Source of the DNA: Flavobacterium sp.
GTDB lineage: Bacteria > Bacteroidota > Bacteroidia > Flavobacteriales > Flavobacteriaceae
DNA length: 64,000 nucleotides
Reading direction: 5' to 3'
Assembly: GCA_025351785.1 (NCBI GenBank)
Contig: JANXVF010000115.1
Span: forward strand, 1-64,000
Shown here: positions 9,080 to 17,700 of the stretch, piece by piece
Layout of the letters: the number at the start of each line of letters is the position of its first letter
Position numbering within the stretch: the first letter of the stretch is position 1
The notes under the pieces: generated by a model
What the model was told of the DNA's origin: nothing
The model's input: the letters and a program-made list of their open reading frames with translations, nothing else
The model's database searches: none
Program-made: the position numbers and the translations under genes

Positions 9080-9857
9080 TCAGGTCACCCGCTTCCGGCC
9101 CCGCTTCTTTTCCTCCGTCGGTTGCTGCGCTAGTCGCTCCGCCAATTCCAGCACCCGTTTCGGATCGAGCACCCCTTTGAAGAAGATCAGTTGCCCGCCC
9201 AGCGCCTCCAGTTTCACTCCGGCCTTGTCCAGGTTCAGCCGCTCGCTGACGGCCACGATCACGTCGCTGCGCCCCGATTTGCCCAGCCGCTCGAACTTCT
9301 TGGGCAGGTACTCCGGGCGCCAGTACCCGACGATCTCGACCAGCACGCTGCGCTCGTCCGGGTGCAGCAACCGGAAGTCGGGAATGATCACGCCGCCGGG
9401 CACGGGCACCAGGTCCACTTCACGCTCCAGTAGCCAGGGTGTATCGAGCTTGAGGAAGCGGTCCACGAAGCCGGATTCCAGCGCCGAGTCGTACTCCTTG
9501 GGCGGCGGGTAGTGGCTGACGTAGCCGTCTTCCGAGGTGAGCTGAAACGACCATTCGTCGTCTTTCGGGTCCACCCAGGCCAGGTCTTTGCGGGGTTTGA
9601 GCGCCGCCGAGAGGTCCCACTGGGTCACGTGCAGCAGCGCAGGGAGGAACTTGGCGAGACTCAGGCCGTAGCGGGTTGTGCCGCCGAATAGGCTGGTGGG
9701 GCCGTCCATCGTCAGGGTGAAGCCGTAGTTGGCGTCGCCCTCCACCGTGACCATCAGGCCGAAGGACTTGACGTAGCTGATCAGTTGCTTGTAGCGGGCC
9801 GGTTCGTTGCGCCGGGCAGTGATGATCAAGCTGTAGGCGCGGTAGAGCAGTCCCTGG
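9080..9857 (-). pseudogene. DUF790/Bax1-like nuclease, 5' end removed
   Basis: The C-terminal part of a DUF790 (Bax1-like) nuclease remains. The core IIPDFRLLHPDERSVLVEIVGYW carries a PD-(D/E)xK type motif, followed by PEYLPKKFERL. Bax1 nucleases work beside XPB-type helicases in archaea and some bacteria. The reading frame continues upstream of the first usable start (TTG at 9829) as PQGLLYRAYSL, family-like sequence, and stops being homologous exactly at the miniature element that begins at 9858. Neither the N-terminal half nor a partner helicase lies on the other side of the element. The stop is only 4 bp from the convergent dnaE2 stop. Confidence 0.8.
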
Positions 9858-10049
9858 GGTTCTGTCAGGTTAAGTGTTTAGTAACTCATGTTACTTTGTT
9901 TTTGTAGTTTTCTGGATAAAAGTCATGACAGAGTTTGTCTAAAGACATAATATCTGCGGTCCTTTAGGTAGTCTGAGCTGACCTCCTCCCTGACTTCCGA
10001 CAACCCCATTCTCATTATTCACATGGCGCTCGGTTAACCTGACAGAACC
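9858..10049. mobile_element. 192-bp miniature inverted-repeat element, copy 1
   Basis: The element has perfect 16-bp terminal inverted repeats (GGTTCTGTCAGGTTAA / TTAACCTGACAGAACC) and no coding capacity. A second element of exactly the same length and orientation lies at 20093-20284. The outer 40 or so bases of the left end and 25 of the right end are conserved between the two, but the interiors differ. A small hairpin near the left end reads AGTAAC-TCAT-GTTACT. No target duplication is visible. The termini resemble those of the IS6 copies in the window (GGTTGTGTTGCCTTAA). Confidence 0.85.
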
Positions 10050-10118
10050 GGTCATAGCAGTGCCCTTACACCTGTTGTGGCAAGAGGCCTTGTCGGAACC
10101 GTTGTCTTTGGGACTATT

Positions 10119-11273
10119 TCAGGCGCGACCGGGTTGATTATCCAGGCTGATGTCGTCTGCTCTCGGATAATCGGTATAGCCCTCCTCGTCGCTCGGGCTG
10201 GAGTACCACGTATCCCGCTCACTCTCGGCCAGCGAAAGGTGGTGTTCGAACCGCTCTACCAGGTCCGGATTGGCGATGTAAGGAGCCCCGAAGGAGACCA
10301 GATCGGCCAGCCCTGCTTCCAGAAGAGCATTGCCGGATCCCTGGGTAAAACCCAGATTCGCCATCAGCCGGCCACGGTAGTTCTGACGAAAATGATTGAA
10401 GTAATTGTCCTGCAACGCCTCGACAGACGTACCCGTTAAGTCTGCCGCTGGCCCAACAATGTGCAGATACGCCAAATTGTACCCGCTCAGCTTCTTCAGC
10501 AGATAAATGAACAGGGGAATGGTCTCTTCATCCGGCGTCATGATGCCGACGAAGCTGAGGGCCACGGGCGCAAACTTGATGGCGATGCGGGTACTGTCCC
10601 AGACTTCCAGCAGCGCATCTAGAATTTCAAACACGATACGGGAGCGGTTTTCAATGATGCCGCCGTAGTCGTCGGTGCGCTGATTGGTGTGCAGGCTCAG
10701 GAACTGCGAAATCAGCTGGCCCGCCTGGGCGTGTACTTCCACTCCGTCGAAGCTGGCGTCCTTCGCATTCTGGGCAGCCTGCTTGTAGTCTTGAACGGTT
10801 TGTTTGATTTCTGCGACCGTCAATTCCCGCGGGGTCAGGGAGTCCTTGAATCCTTCCGGGGTAAAAGAGCGGGTCTGGGGATTGATGGCCGAAGGCCCAG
10901 CCGGTAGTTCGCCGTCAAAAAAATCCGGATGCGAGGCCGAGCCAAGGTGGCCGAGTTGCGAAAACATCAGACCGCCTTTCGCATGCACGGCGTTGGTGAC
11001 GGCCTTCCAGCCTTCAACCTGCTCCGGCGTGTACATTCCAGGGACATTGATAAAGCCGATGGCTTGCGGGTTAACCCAGGTCCCCTCGCTCAGTATCAAC
11101 CCCGCCGAAGCCCGCTGCGCGTAATACTCGGCCATCAGGGGAGTAGGGACCAGGCCGGCGTTGGTGGCACGGCCGCGCGTCATAGAGGCCATGACGACCC
11201 GGTTTTTAAGGGTCAGTTCGCCTATCTGGTATTCCTCTAACAGCGGTTGTGTTGCTTTTTGCATACTTACCAT
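10119..11273 (-). CDS. Old yellow enzyme-type alkene reductase
   Basis: The 384-residue product is an FMN-dependent TIM-barrel ene-reductase of the OYE/NemA family, which reduces activated C=C bonds or nitro compounds with NAD(P)H. Family segments are clear: LKNRVVMASMTRGRA near the N terminus, a Q-LGHLGSASHPDFF segment, and NQRTDDYGGIIENR. The substrate-binding pair normally His-x-x-Asn or His-x-x-His reads HAQA here (H181, A184), so one partner is missing. Start could be ATG 11273 or ATG 11264, which is better spaced from the AAAGGGG site. It lies downstream of, and in the same direction as, the SDR gene at 11511, with a 220-bp gap. Confidence 0.88.
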   Translation of the reverse strand: MVSMQKATQPLLEEYQIGELTLKNRVVMASMTRGRATNAGLVPTPLMAEYYAQRASAGLILSEGTWVNPQAIGFINVPGMYTPEQVEGWKAVTNAVHAKGGLMFSQLGHLGSASHPDFFDGELPAGPSAINPQTRSFTPEGFKDSLTPRELTVAEIKQTVQDYKQAAQNAKDASFDGVEVHAQAGQLISQFLSLHTNQRTDDYGGIIENRSRIVFEILDALLEVWDSTRIAIKFAPVALSFVGIMTPDEETIPLFIYLLKKLSGYNLAYLHIVGPAADLTGTSVEALQDNYFNHFRQNYRGRLMANLGFTQGSGNALLEAGLADLVSFGAPYIANPDLVERFEHHLSLAESERDTWYSSPSDEEGYTDYPRADDISLDNQPGRA

Positions 11274-11510
11274 CCCCTTTGAGTGAGGCGAACTTGGCTC
11301 GACATCTGGCCATCACTGGCGTCAGGTGGCGTAGCAAAGTGCGTCAGTCAACTGCTCCAGCCAAAGGCTCGAGACTTTCACCACTTCTCGTCTATCCCGC
11401 GATGTTCGTGGAGTCTTCCTCTCTCACAGCAGCCCCCTTACCTCGGCCGACGCATCCACGAGCGCGCGTTTGGTTGAGGCTCCTGGGACGCGACCGTTTG
11501 AGTCCGGAGG

Positions 11511-12290
11511 TCAGATGATGGGGAGCTTGCCGCCGTCGACGGTCAGGGTCACTCCGGTGACCCATTGGGCCCGGTCGGAAACGAGGTAAGCGACGGCTTC
11601 GGCGATATCGCGTGGGTCGCCGGGACGTCCGAGAGGGATGTCGGCGGCGGTGTCGGCGAGGGAGATGCCCATGGCGTCGGCGATGTTTTGCCTGATCTCG
11701 TCGGCGCCTGGGGTGAGCACGGTGCCGGGCACGACCGTGGTGACGCGGATGCCGGCGGGCGCCAGTTCAGTGGCGAGCGCTTTCGAGTAGGCGTTGAGCG
11801 CTGCCTTGGCGGCGCCGTAGTGGGCCAGCGGCAGTGTGGGTGTAAGTGCCGCGGCCGAGGAAATGTTGACGATGGCGCCGCCCGCCCCGGCCTCGCGAAG
11901 CGCTGGTAGGAGTGCATTGGTCATCCGAACCGCGGAGAGATAGTTGAGGTCGAGGGCGTCGAGCCACTCCTCATCCGGGATGGTCGAGATGCCTCCGAGG
12001 TGGACGCGCGCTGCACCCGCGTTATTCACGACGATGTCGACACCACCGAGCGCGTCCAGGGCGGCCGCGGCGATGGCTTGGACACCTGTGAGCGTGCTGA
12101 TGTCGCCCTGGATGAAGGTCGCGGCCTTCGGGGTCTCGTCGGTGGCGTTGCGAGCCGTGGTGACTACGGTCGCGCCGCCGTCGAGCAGCCGCTGCACGAT
12201 GGCCGCCCCGATCCCGCGGGAGCCTCCGGTGACGATGGCGCGCTTGTTGGCGAATTCCGTAGGGTCTGGTGCGTTGAGTGTTTTGAACAT
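11511..12290 (-). CDS. SDR-family oxidoreductase controlled by divergent TetR
   Basis: The 259-residue product is a classical short-chain dehydrogenase. The nucleotide-binding motif is TGGSRGIG (residues 21-28), NNAG is at about 89-92, and the catalytic Ser145, Tyr158 and Lys162 are all present. The C terminus VTGVTLTVDGG is typical of the FabG-like class. Substrate is not predictable. The ATG at 12290 is chosen over an upstream in-frame start because a promoter TTGAAC-N17-TATAGT sits 7 nt before it, giving a leaderless transcript. The palindrome at 12292-12317 overlaps this promoter, so the adjacent TetR regulator should repress it. Confidence 0.93.
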   Translation of the reverse strand: MFKTLNAPDPTEFANKRAIVTGGSRGIGAAIVQRLLDGGATVVTTARNATDETPKAATFIQGDISTLTGVQAIAAAALDALGGVDIVVNNAGAARVHLGGISTIPDEEWLDALDLNYLSAVRMTNALLPALREAGAGGAIVNISSAAALTPTLPLAHYGAAKAALNAYSKALATELAPAGIRVTTVVPGTVLTPGADEIRQNIADAMGISLADTAADIPLGRPGDPRDIAEAVAYLVSDRAQWVTGVTLTVDGGKLPII

Positions 12291-12291
12291 A

Positions 12292-12317
12292 CGGTCCACT
12301 ATACATATTCTGGACCG
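12292..12317. promoter_or_regulatory. TetR operator and divergent leaderless promoters
   Basis: Arms CGGTCCA (12292-12298) and TGGACCG (12311-12317) form a perfect 7-bp inverted repeat with a 12-bp spacer between the SDR and tetR start codons. The SDR promoter (TTGAAC-N17-TATAGT-N7-ATG, minus strand) is embedded in it. On the plus strand the right arm supplies a weak -35 (TGGACC), 17 bp before TATCTT, which is 7 nt from the tetR ATG. One dimer bound here could block both promoters. Confidence 0.75.
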
Positions 12318-12346
12318 GGTGTTCAAAACGGCGTATCTTGGTAGGC

Positions 12347-12937
12347 ATGCCACGACCGCGGAAGTTCAATGAGGACGACGTGCTGATCAAAGCCCGCTGT
12401 ACGTTCACGGAGACCGGCTACCACGGCACATCCGTTGATGACCTCTCACAGGCGATGGGGCTCAGCAAGGGCAGCCTTTACGGCGCGTTCGGCGACAAGA
12501 AGGCGCTGTTCCAGCGGGTGTTCGACGATTACTGCGCGGCCTCCGAGAGAAGCGTCGCTGCGCTGCTCGATGGCCCGGAGGACCAGGCGCTCAATCGCGC
12601 CCGCGCCTGGCTTTTGTCACCGGAAAGCTGCACCGACCGGCGCGGCTGCCTGCTGGCGAAGGGAACCGCGGAGCTGGCGTGGGAGAACGACGCCGTCGCG
12701 GCCCGGTCGCTTGCGACCTTCGAGACGCTGCTTGGCAGCCTGCGCCGTCTCGTGGAGCAGGCGCAGCGCGCGGGCCAGGTGGACCCGGCTTCCGACGCAG
12801 GGGCGCTCGGTGGGCTGATCCTCACCACGCACCGCGGGCTCGAGGCGCTCGCGAAGGCTGGAGTCGACTCGGCGACGAGGAACCGCATCGCCACCGCCGT
12901 GATCGACAGCATCACGATCCACCCGGTACCGGTGTAG
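12347..12937 (+). CDS. TetR/AcrR-family transcriptional repressor
   Basis: The 196-residue product has an N-terminal helix-turn-helix of TetR type (GYHGTSVDDLSQAMGLSKGSLYGAFGDKKALF) and a C-terminal ligand-binding domain with TDRRGCLLAKGTAELA, typical of the subfamily that guards SDR and reductase genes. The start at ATG 12347 is preferred over a TTG 9 bases upstream because TATCTT ends 7 nt before it. The gene is divergent from the SDR at 12290 and shares the palindromic operator, so it probably represses both the SDR and itself until a small electrophile or other ligand binds. Confidence 0.93.
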   Translation: MPRPRKFNEDDVLIKARCTFTETGYHGTSVDDLSQAMGLSKGSLYGAFGDKKALFQRVFDDYCAASERSVAALLDGPEDQALNRARAWLLSPESCTDRRGCLLAKGTAELAWENDAVAARSLATFETLLGSLRRLVEQAQRAGQVDPASDAGALGGLILTTHRGLEALAKAGVDSATRNRIATAVIDSITIHPVPV

Positions 12938-13057
12938 GGCCGTGACCACTGCGAGATACTGTTGGGAAACCCGAAGTGTCGCTGAGAAGAGACAACGGTC
13001 GCGCTGAACCTTATTGGTCTGGATCGTTGGAGGCAGGGTGTGCCATGCGAAATAACG

Positions 13058-13519
13058 CTAGCAGGACGGTGAGCGAGGATCAGCCCCTGAGTTTTCCAAC
13101 GGTGTGGCCTGCACGTCACGGCCCAAGCTCACGGAGACGTCGCCGAGAACCTTGCGCCAGACCTGGGCCAACACCGCCGCTTCCTGAGCCGAGAGCCTGG
13201 CTAAAAACAGTTCATTGACGACCCGGCGGTGGGTGATATCGGCGGCGGCGCACACCTCGCGCCCCTGCGGACTCAGGGCGACCTCACTGACTCGAGCGTC
13301 ACGTTCACCCGCCCGGCGCTCAATCAGGCCCTGGCGCTCTAAGCCATCGATGAGCCGCGAGACACGGCTGGAACTCAGCAGCACCGTGGCAGCCAGCTTC
13401 GAGATAGAGAGAAAGCCCTCGCACTCGTCATAAGCGGCCAGCCGCAGCAAAATCTCATAAGTCGACAAGGGGAGGTTATGTTCTGCCTTCAGGGCCCGGT
13501 CTACCTGGGGTAACGACAA
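13058..13519 (-). CDS. MarR-family regulator with disturbed 5' end
   Basis: The product (about 153 residues from the TTG at 13519) is a MarR-type winged-helix regulator: LPLSTYEILLRLA, then the recognition helix region SSSRVSRLIDGLERQGLIERR, the wing and a C-terminal dimerisation helix. The usual N-terminal helix of 20-30 residues is missing. A 99-bp miniature element sits only 5 bp upstream (13525-13623), with its duplicated target AAGATCC overlapping the TTG codon. Upstream of the element the original DNA has GTGTAAAAT, a possible -10 box, now displaced by about 100 bp. The gene may be silenced, or use an outward signal from the element. Confidence 0.75.
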   Translation of the reverse strand: MSLPQVDRALKAEHNLPLSTYEILLRLAAYDECEGFLSISKLAATVLLSSSRVSRLIDGLERQGLIERRAGERDARVSEVALSPQGREVCAAADITHRRVVNELFLARLSAQEAAVLAQVWRKVLGDVSVSLGRDVQATPLENSGADPRSPSC

Positions 13520-13524
13520 GATCC

Positions 13525-13623
13525 GATACTGGTGGCGAATTCCCGAGAGAAGCCGTAGGAGCTGTAGTTCCTATGACTTTCAGAGCTGAACTGCGCGCTC
13601 GTACTGAATCCGCCACCAGTATC
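13525..13623. mobile_element. 99-bp miniature element related to the IS1182-like IS
   Basis: Terminal repeats GATACTGGTGGCGAATT (left) and AATCCGCCACCAGTATC (right) are near-perfect inverted repeats. The element is flanked by the 7-bp direct repeat AAGATCC (13518-13524 and 13624-13630). The termini resemble those of the IS at 22104-23816 (GATACTGTCGGCGAATTCA), which also makes a 7-bp duplication, so that transposase family is the likely mobiliser. No coding capacity. Confidence 0.85.
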
Positions 13624-13913
13624 AAGATCCAGAAATTTTACACCGCTAAGCGAAATTGACCTTCCAGCACGCGCCCTAGCGGTTGAGTCTGCGGAACGTC
13701 CCCGGCAAAGGCGGAACCCTGTCCACCGACCGGGCGGGGGAGACCAGAGTTGATCTGACACGGCCAGTCATGATTCTGAAGCTGTTCCAGACAGCTTCGG
13801 CCAGATGTCAGCAGGGTGCGGTGGGTTCCCTCGCCCAGCCACTGGAGGCAGTTTGAAGGTGGATGAACAACGGCGCGCGGTCAATTGCGGCGGCGAAACC
13901 AGGACAACCCAAA

Positions 13914-14732
13914 TCAGGGCGTGCGGTATCGCTCCGCAAGCTGGGGAGCCTGCGCGTGAAAAGCCGCCAGATCGGCCCCGAAAACCGCTTCCAGCAGCTC
14001 AGCGCGTTCGACACCCGGCGCGCAGACCATCTCACCCAGCGTCAGGCCCCGCAGGCTGGCCGTCACCACGTCCTCAGCAGACATGCGCGGCAATGCGCTC
14101 AGGTCGATACCCTGACGTTCGTGGAACTCGGTGGCGACGACGCCCGGACACAGCACCTGAACTTGGATACCCTGGGAAGACAGTTCCTGATGCAGTTGCT
14201 GCGACAGGGCCACGAGGTGGGCCAGGGTCGCCGTGTACACCGCCCGCCCCTGGGCGGGTGCCGGGCCACCGAAGGCCAGCATGCCCGCCACGTTGATGAT
14301 GGTGGCCTCGCCCCGCGCCACCATGCCGGGCACCGCCGCCCGCGTCAGCAGCGTAGGTGCGACCACCTTCACGTGCAGGAGTTCGCCAGCCTTGTCGGCG
14401 GGGAGCGCGGTGAAGGGCATGTAGTGCGCGACGCCCGCGTTGTTGACCAGCAGGCTGAGTTCCTCCGTGGCGCAAATCTTGGCCACTGCCTGCACGCCAG
14501 CGTCGGTGGCGAGGTCCGCCACCAGGGGACGCACGCTGACGCCCGGCAGCGCGGTGACGAGGTCTTCGAGACGCTCGCGGCGGCGGCCCACGACGATCAG
14601 GTTATATCCCTCGGCCCCGAGGCGATGGGCGAAGGCCTGACCGATGCCAGAGGACGCACCCGTGATGAGGGCCAGCCGCGAGCGGCTGGCTGGGGTCTGG
14701 GCGGCTTCAATTGCGGATGTCTGGTCTGTCAT
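13914..14732 (-). CDS. SDR-family protein lacking the catalytic Tyr-Lys pair
   Basis: The 272-residue product has a standard SDR Rossmann start (ALITGASSGIGQAF) and NNAG motif, followed by the usual beta-strand and helix pattern. The active-site segment is altered. The Tyr is at 166 but the lysine four residues later is Leu170 (YTATL), and the normal Ser upstream is not obvious (NVAGMLAFGG). It may therefore be a non-catalytic or altered SDR. The ATG at 14732 is preferred because AAGGAGAACACCC precedes it; an upstream ATG at 14786 has no such site. The TetR gene at 14847-15413 lies 114 bp upstream in the same direction and may control it. Confidence 0.88.
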   Translation of the reverse strand: MTDQTSAIEAAQTPASRSRLALITGASSGIGQAFAHRLGAEGYNLIVVGRRRERLEDLVTALPGVSVRPLVADLATDAGVQAVAKICATEELSLLVNNAGVAHYMPFTALPADKAGELLHVKVVAPTLLTRAAVPGMVARGEATIINVAGMLAFGGPAPAQGRAVYTATLAHLVALSQQLHQELSSQGIQVQVLCPGVVATEFHERQGIDLSALPRMSAEDVVTASLRGLTLGEMVCAPGVERAELLEAVFGADLAAFHAQAPQLAERYRTP

Positions 14733-14846
14733 GGGTGTTCTCCTTGCTGGATAGATGGGCAGTGCAGAGTGGTAGGCCGGGACCACGGTATGGACTGCCC
14801 CGACACTTGGAAAGGCGTCGGAGAATGTTGTGGTGGCATTGAAAGC

Positions 14847-15413
14847 TCAGGCGATCATGCGCCAGAGGGCGTTAAATCCTGCCTCGCGGTGATGCTCGGC
14901 ATTGGCTGGATCACGGATGATGAAGTCAGTGGTGGTGTCGGCCAGGGCGCTGAGCAGGGCCAGCAGGAACGCCAGCGGCACGGCCCGCATCGGGCCGTGT
15001 TCCCGGCTCTGTTCCAGCAGCCGGGCCACACCCGCCATCATCCCGTGCGCCGCCGCCCGACTTTCCGCCGTGATCTCCTCCGAGACGTCGAGCTGTGCGA
15101 GCGTCCGGCGCTTGTCGGGGCAGGACGTGGCCCAGTCAAGCCAGTGAACCCACATGAAATGCAGCTGCTCACGCAGCTTCTGATCCGCCGGGAGGCCGTC
15201 CAGGGCCGCTGCCGCCATCTCTGCCTTGAGATTGAGGTAGAGATGGTTGAGCAGGGTCGCCTTCGTCTCGAAGTAGGTAAAGAGTGACCCGTTGGAGACC
15301 CCAGCCTCTTTGGCAATTGTGGCCGTCGCTGCGCCGGGTCCCTGCGCGGCAATGGTGCGCAGGGCAGCGGAGAGGATCGCCAGGCGTTTGTCATCACTTC
15401 TTGGCCTAGCCAT
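14847..15413 (-). CDS. TetR-family transcriptional regulator
   Basis: The 188-residue product starts MARPRSDDKRLAILSAALRTIA and has a TetR helix-turn-helix (TATIAKEAGVSNGSLFTYFETKATLL). The C-terminal region is hydrophobic and helical, consistent with a ligand pocket. The region upstream of its start holds TTGACT followed at short spacing by TATAGG on the minus strand, and the sequence TGACTGACTGGACA that resembles half of a TetR-type operator. It is probably co-transcribed with, or the repressor of, the SDR gene at 13914-14732. Confidence 0.9.
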   Translation of the reverse strand: MARPRSDDKRLAILSAALRTIAAQGPGAATATIAKEAGVSNGSLFTYFETKATLLNHLYLNLKAEMAAAALDGLPADQKLREQLHFMWVHWLDWATSCPDKRRTLAQLDVSEEITAESRAAAHGMMAGVARLLEQSREHGPMRAVPLAFLLALLSALADTTTDFIIRDPANAEHHREAGFNALWRMIA

Positions 15414-15570
15414 GTCGTTGCACCCTGCACACCATGATCAGAATCCTATAAGAGAGTGTCCAGTCAGTCAAGTGAGTATTCAATCGATGATCTGATAAGA
15501 AGTTTGCTTTCACTGCCGCACGTCTGACCTGATCGCGCAGCGGCAGGCAGGGGCAGGCTGGGGGGACAAG

Positions 15571-16424
15571 GTGATCGGTCGGCTGGCGCGTGACCGGCGC
15601 CCGCCACCTCACGTTCAGCCGCTGATGCGCCGGTACTGGATGGCCCTGCTGGTGGGGCTGCTGCTGTTCGCCAGTTCACCGCTACTGATCGAGGACCTTT
15701 CTCCCAGCCGGGCCACCCGGCTGCTGACCGGCCTGGTGCTTTTGCTGGGCGGCCTGAGCGTGCTCTGGGCGGCGGCCCGGCTGGCCGAGCGTGGCCTGGT
15801 ACGCGGCAATCTGGGCCACCTGCGCCCTGCTGTCCGGATCGCGCAGGTGATCGGCGTGGTGGTCGTCGTTTTGGTGGCCCTGGGGGCCGCCGGGCTGAAG
15901 TTGACTGGCCTCCTGACCGGCACCACCGTCCTGACCGTGATGCTCGGTCAGCAGCGCAGTCGCTGCTGGCCAACGTGATGGCCGGTCTGGTGCTGGCCTC
16001 CAGCCGCGCCTTCCAGGTCGGTGACGCCCTGACGGTGCGCTCCTGGGCGTTCGGCGGCGTGGAATACGGGGGCCGGGTCTCGGACCTGACCCTGACCCAC
16101 ACGGTGCTGCGGGGTGAGGCTGGGACCATCAAGGTGCCCAACGCCCGCTTTCTGGACGCCACCCTGACCCTGCATCCCAGCGGAGCCTCCGGCGTGACCC
16201 TCCGGCTGCCGGTGGGCGTCAGCCTCGAGCAGCTCCAGGCGGTCGTCGCCGGGCGGGCCGAGGTGCTGCCATTGACCCTGTCCGCTGACGGCTGGGAGGT
16301 CACGCTCTACTGCCCGGAAGCGTCCGGGGCGCTGTTCCAGGACCTGGAACGGCTGCTGCGCGCCGGGACGGCTTCCAGCGCCACAGACGCCGGGGCGGTG
16401 GCCGGGCCACGGCCGCAGCCCTGA
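15571..16424 (+). pseudogene. MscS-type mechanosensitive channel with frameshift
   Basis: Two overlapping frames together encode one small MscS-like channel. The first (GTG 15571 to stop 15978) has hydrophobic helices WMALLVGLLLFASSPLL, LLTGLVLLLGGLSVLW and VIGVVVVVLVALGAAGL, then LTGTTVLTVMLGQ. The second (frame +2 from about 15950) continues with the pore-lining and beta domain: SLLANVMAGLVLASSRAFQVGDAL, then IKVPNARFLD. The shift lies near 15945-15952, where one base appears missing between GGTCA and GCAGCGCAGTCG. It is either a real mutation that kills the channel or a sequencing error. Domain order and length otherwise fit a minimal MscS. Confidence 0.82.
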
Positions 16425-16528
16425 ACATCCGCAGTGGGGATACTCCCAGAGATGACCGGGCCGCGCTGCGCCTGGAACAGCCTCCACCCATTTTACCTGG
16501 ATACTACTTGGGCTCACTACGGTAGGGC

Positions 16529-17566
16529 ATGGCCTCCACACCGCGCACGCTGTCACCATCCGCTGCTACCTGCGAACCCGCCGATCTGAGCACGCTGCTC
16601 GGCTGGCACGCCCGCTACGCCGTCAACCCCTCGAGCCTGGCGGCCCTGGCGTCGATGACCTGGACGCTGCGCTTACCGGGCCAGGACGGGGGGCTAGGCT
16701 TGACCCGCATCGGCGGCGTGCTAGTGGCTTCCGGGGAACCGCTGGCGCCGCCCTCGGCCTGGCCCGCGCTCGCTGGGGCGCTGATCGACCTGGCCAAGCT
16801 GATCGGTGCCCAGCCCTGCGTGGTGCCGGTGGGCGCCGAGTACGCCGCCACGCTCCAGGGTGTGGGCCTGCGCACGGTGAGGCTGGGCAGCACGCCCTAC
16901 GTCCACCTTCAGGACTGGCCTGCTCGGGGTAACGCCGGGGCGGGGGTACGCGCAGCGGTCAACCGGGCGCGGCGCGACGCGCTGGTGATGCGGGAGGTGG
17001 GTCAGGAGCGGGGCGCGCCCGGCTGGCAGGCTGAGGTGCGGGCCCTAGCGACCGACTGGCTCCGGCGACGCCGGGCGCACATCACCTTCCGCTGGATCTT
17101 CGAACTGCGGCCCCTGGTATTCAGCGACCACAAGCGGTACTTCGAGGCGAGGTGCGCGGATCGGCTCGTCGGCCTGGTCGCGGCCAGCCCGTTGCCTGGA
17201 CGCGGCGGCTGGTACCTCGAGGACGTCCTGCGGGCAAAAGCGGCCCCGGCCTCGACCAACACGGCCCTGGTGGCCTTCGCGCTGGGTGCCTTGCGCGCCA
17301 GCGGCGCCCGGCTGGCCACCCTCGGCGGCGTGCCGCTGGCCCGTCAGCGCGGCTGGGACGACGACGCCGTCAGCGCCCCCGAGCGCCTAGCTTACCGCCT
17401 GCGCCCGGCTTTGTCATCGCTGTACGACTTCGATGGCCTGGAAACCTTCAAACGCCGCTTCGGACCCGCCCACTGGGAAGACGAGTTCGTGGCGCTGCCG
17501 CACGACCTGGGGGGCCTGATCGTGAGCGGCGGGGCGGTGGCGCGCCTGATCCTGCGGGGCCGCTGA
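16529..17566 (+). CDS. DUF2156 / MprF-like C-terminal domain protein
   Basis: The 345-residue soluble product resembles the GNAT-like DUF2156 domain of phosphatidylglycerol lysyltransferases (MprF). Diagnostic segments are GVRAAVNRARRDALVMREV, WLRRRRAHITFRWIFELRPL, GWYLEDVLRAKAAPASTNTAL and GARLATLGGVPLA. It lacks the long membrane-flippase part of MprF, so it may aminoacylate a lipid or another acceptor using an aminoacyl-tRNA. It follows the broken channel gene by about 100 bp and ends before a strong palindromic terminator. TACGGT lies 5 nt upstream of the ATG, which could give a very short or leaderless transcript. Confidence 0.8.
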   Translation: MASTPRTLSPSAATCEPADLSTLLGWHARYAVNPSSLAALASMTWTLRLPGQDGGLGLTRIGGVLVASGEPLAPPSAWPALAGALIDLAKLIGAQPCVVPVGAEYAATLQGVGLRTVRLGSTPYVHLQDWPARGNAGAGVRAAVNRARRDALVMREVGQERGAPGWQAEVRALATDWLRRRRAHITFRWIFELRPLVFSDHKRYFEARCADRLVGLVAASPLPGRGGWYLEDVLRAKAAPASTNTALVAFALGALRASGARLATLGGVPLARQRGWDDDAVSAPERLAYRLRPALSSLYDFDGLETFKRRFGPAHWEDEFVALPHDLGGLIVSGGAVARLILRGR

Positions 17567-17594
17567 AGGTTTGCTGCGGGGCCGCTGGAGCTCC

Positions 17595-17644
17595 GGTCGG
17601 TCTCAGCGTGGCCCCGGTCGACCGGGGCCACGCTGAGACCGACC
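17595..17644. terminator. 50-bp perfect palindrome, bidirectional terminator
   Basis: GGTCGGTCTCAGCG at 17595 begins a palindrome whose 25-base halves match perfectly with no loop, centred on GGTC/GACC at 17619-17620. It lies between the convergent DUF2156 and DedA genes, so it probably ends both transcripts. It lacks a clear T tract on either side. Confidence 0.75.
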
Positions 17645-17700
17645 AAATCACTGGCCCCGCAGCCCCATCCGCCCGACTGGGCAAGGCAGGCAGGCCGCGC

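Noticed and set aside
13863..15287. 474-codon plus-strand open frame
   Set aside because: It runs antisense to the SDR and TetR genes, which have clear family motifs. Long antisense frames are expected in GC-rich DNA.
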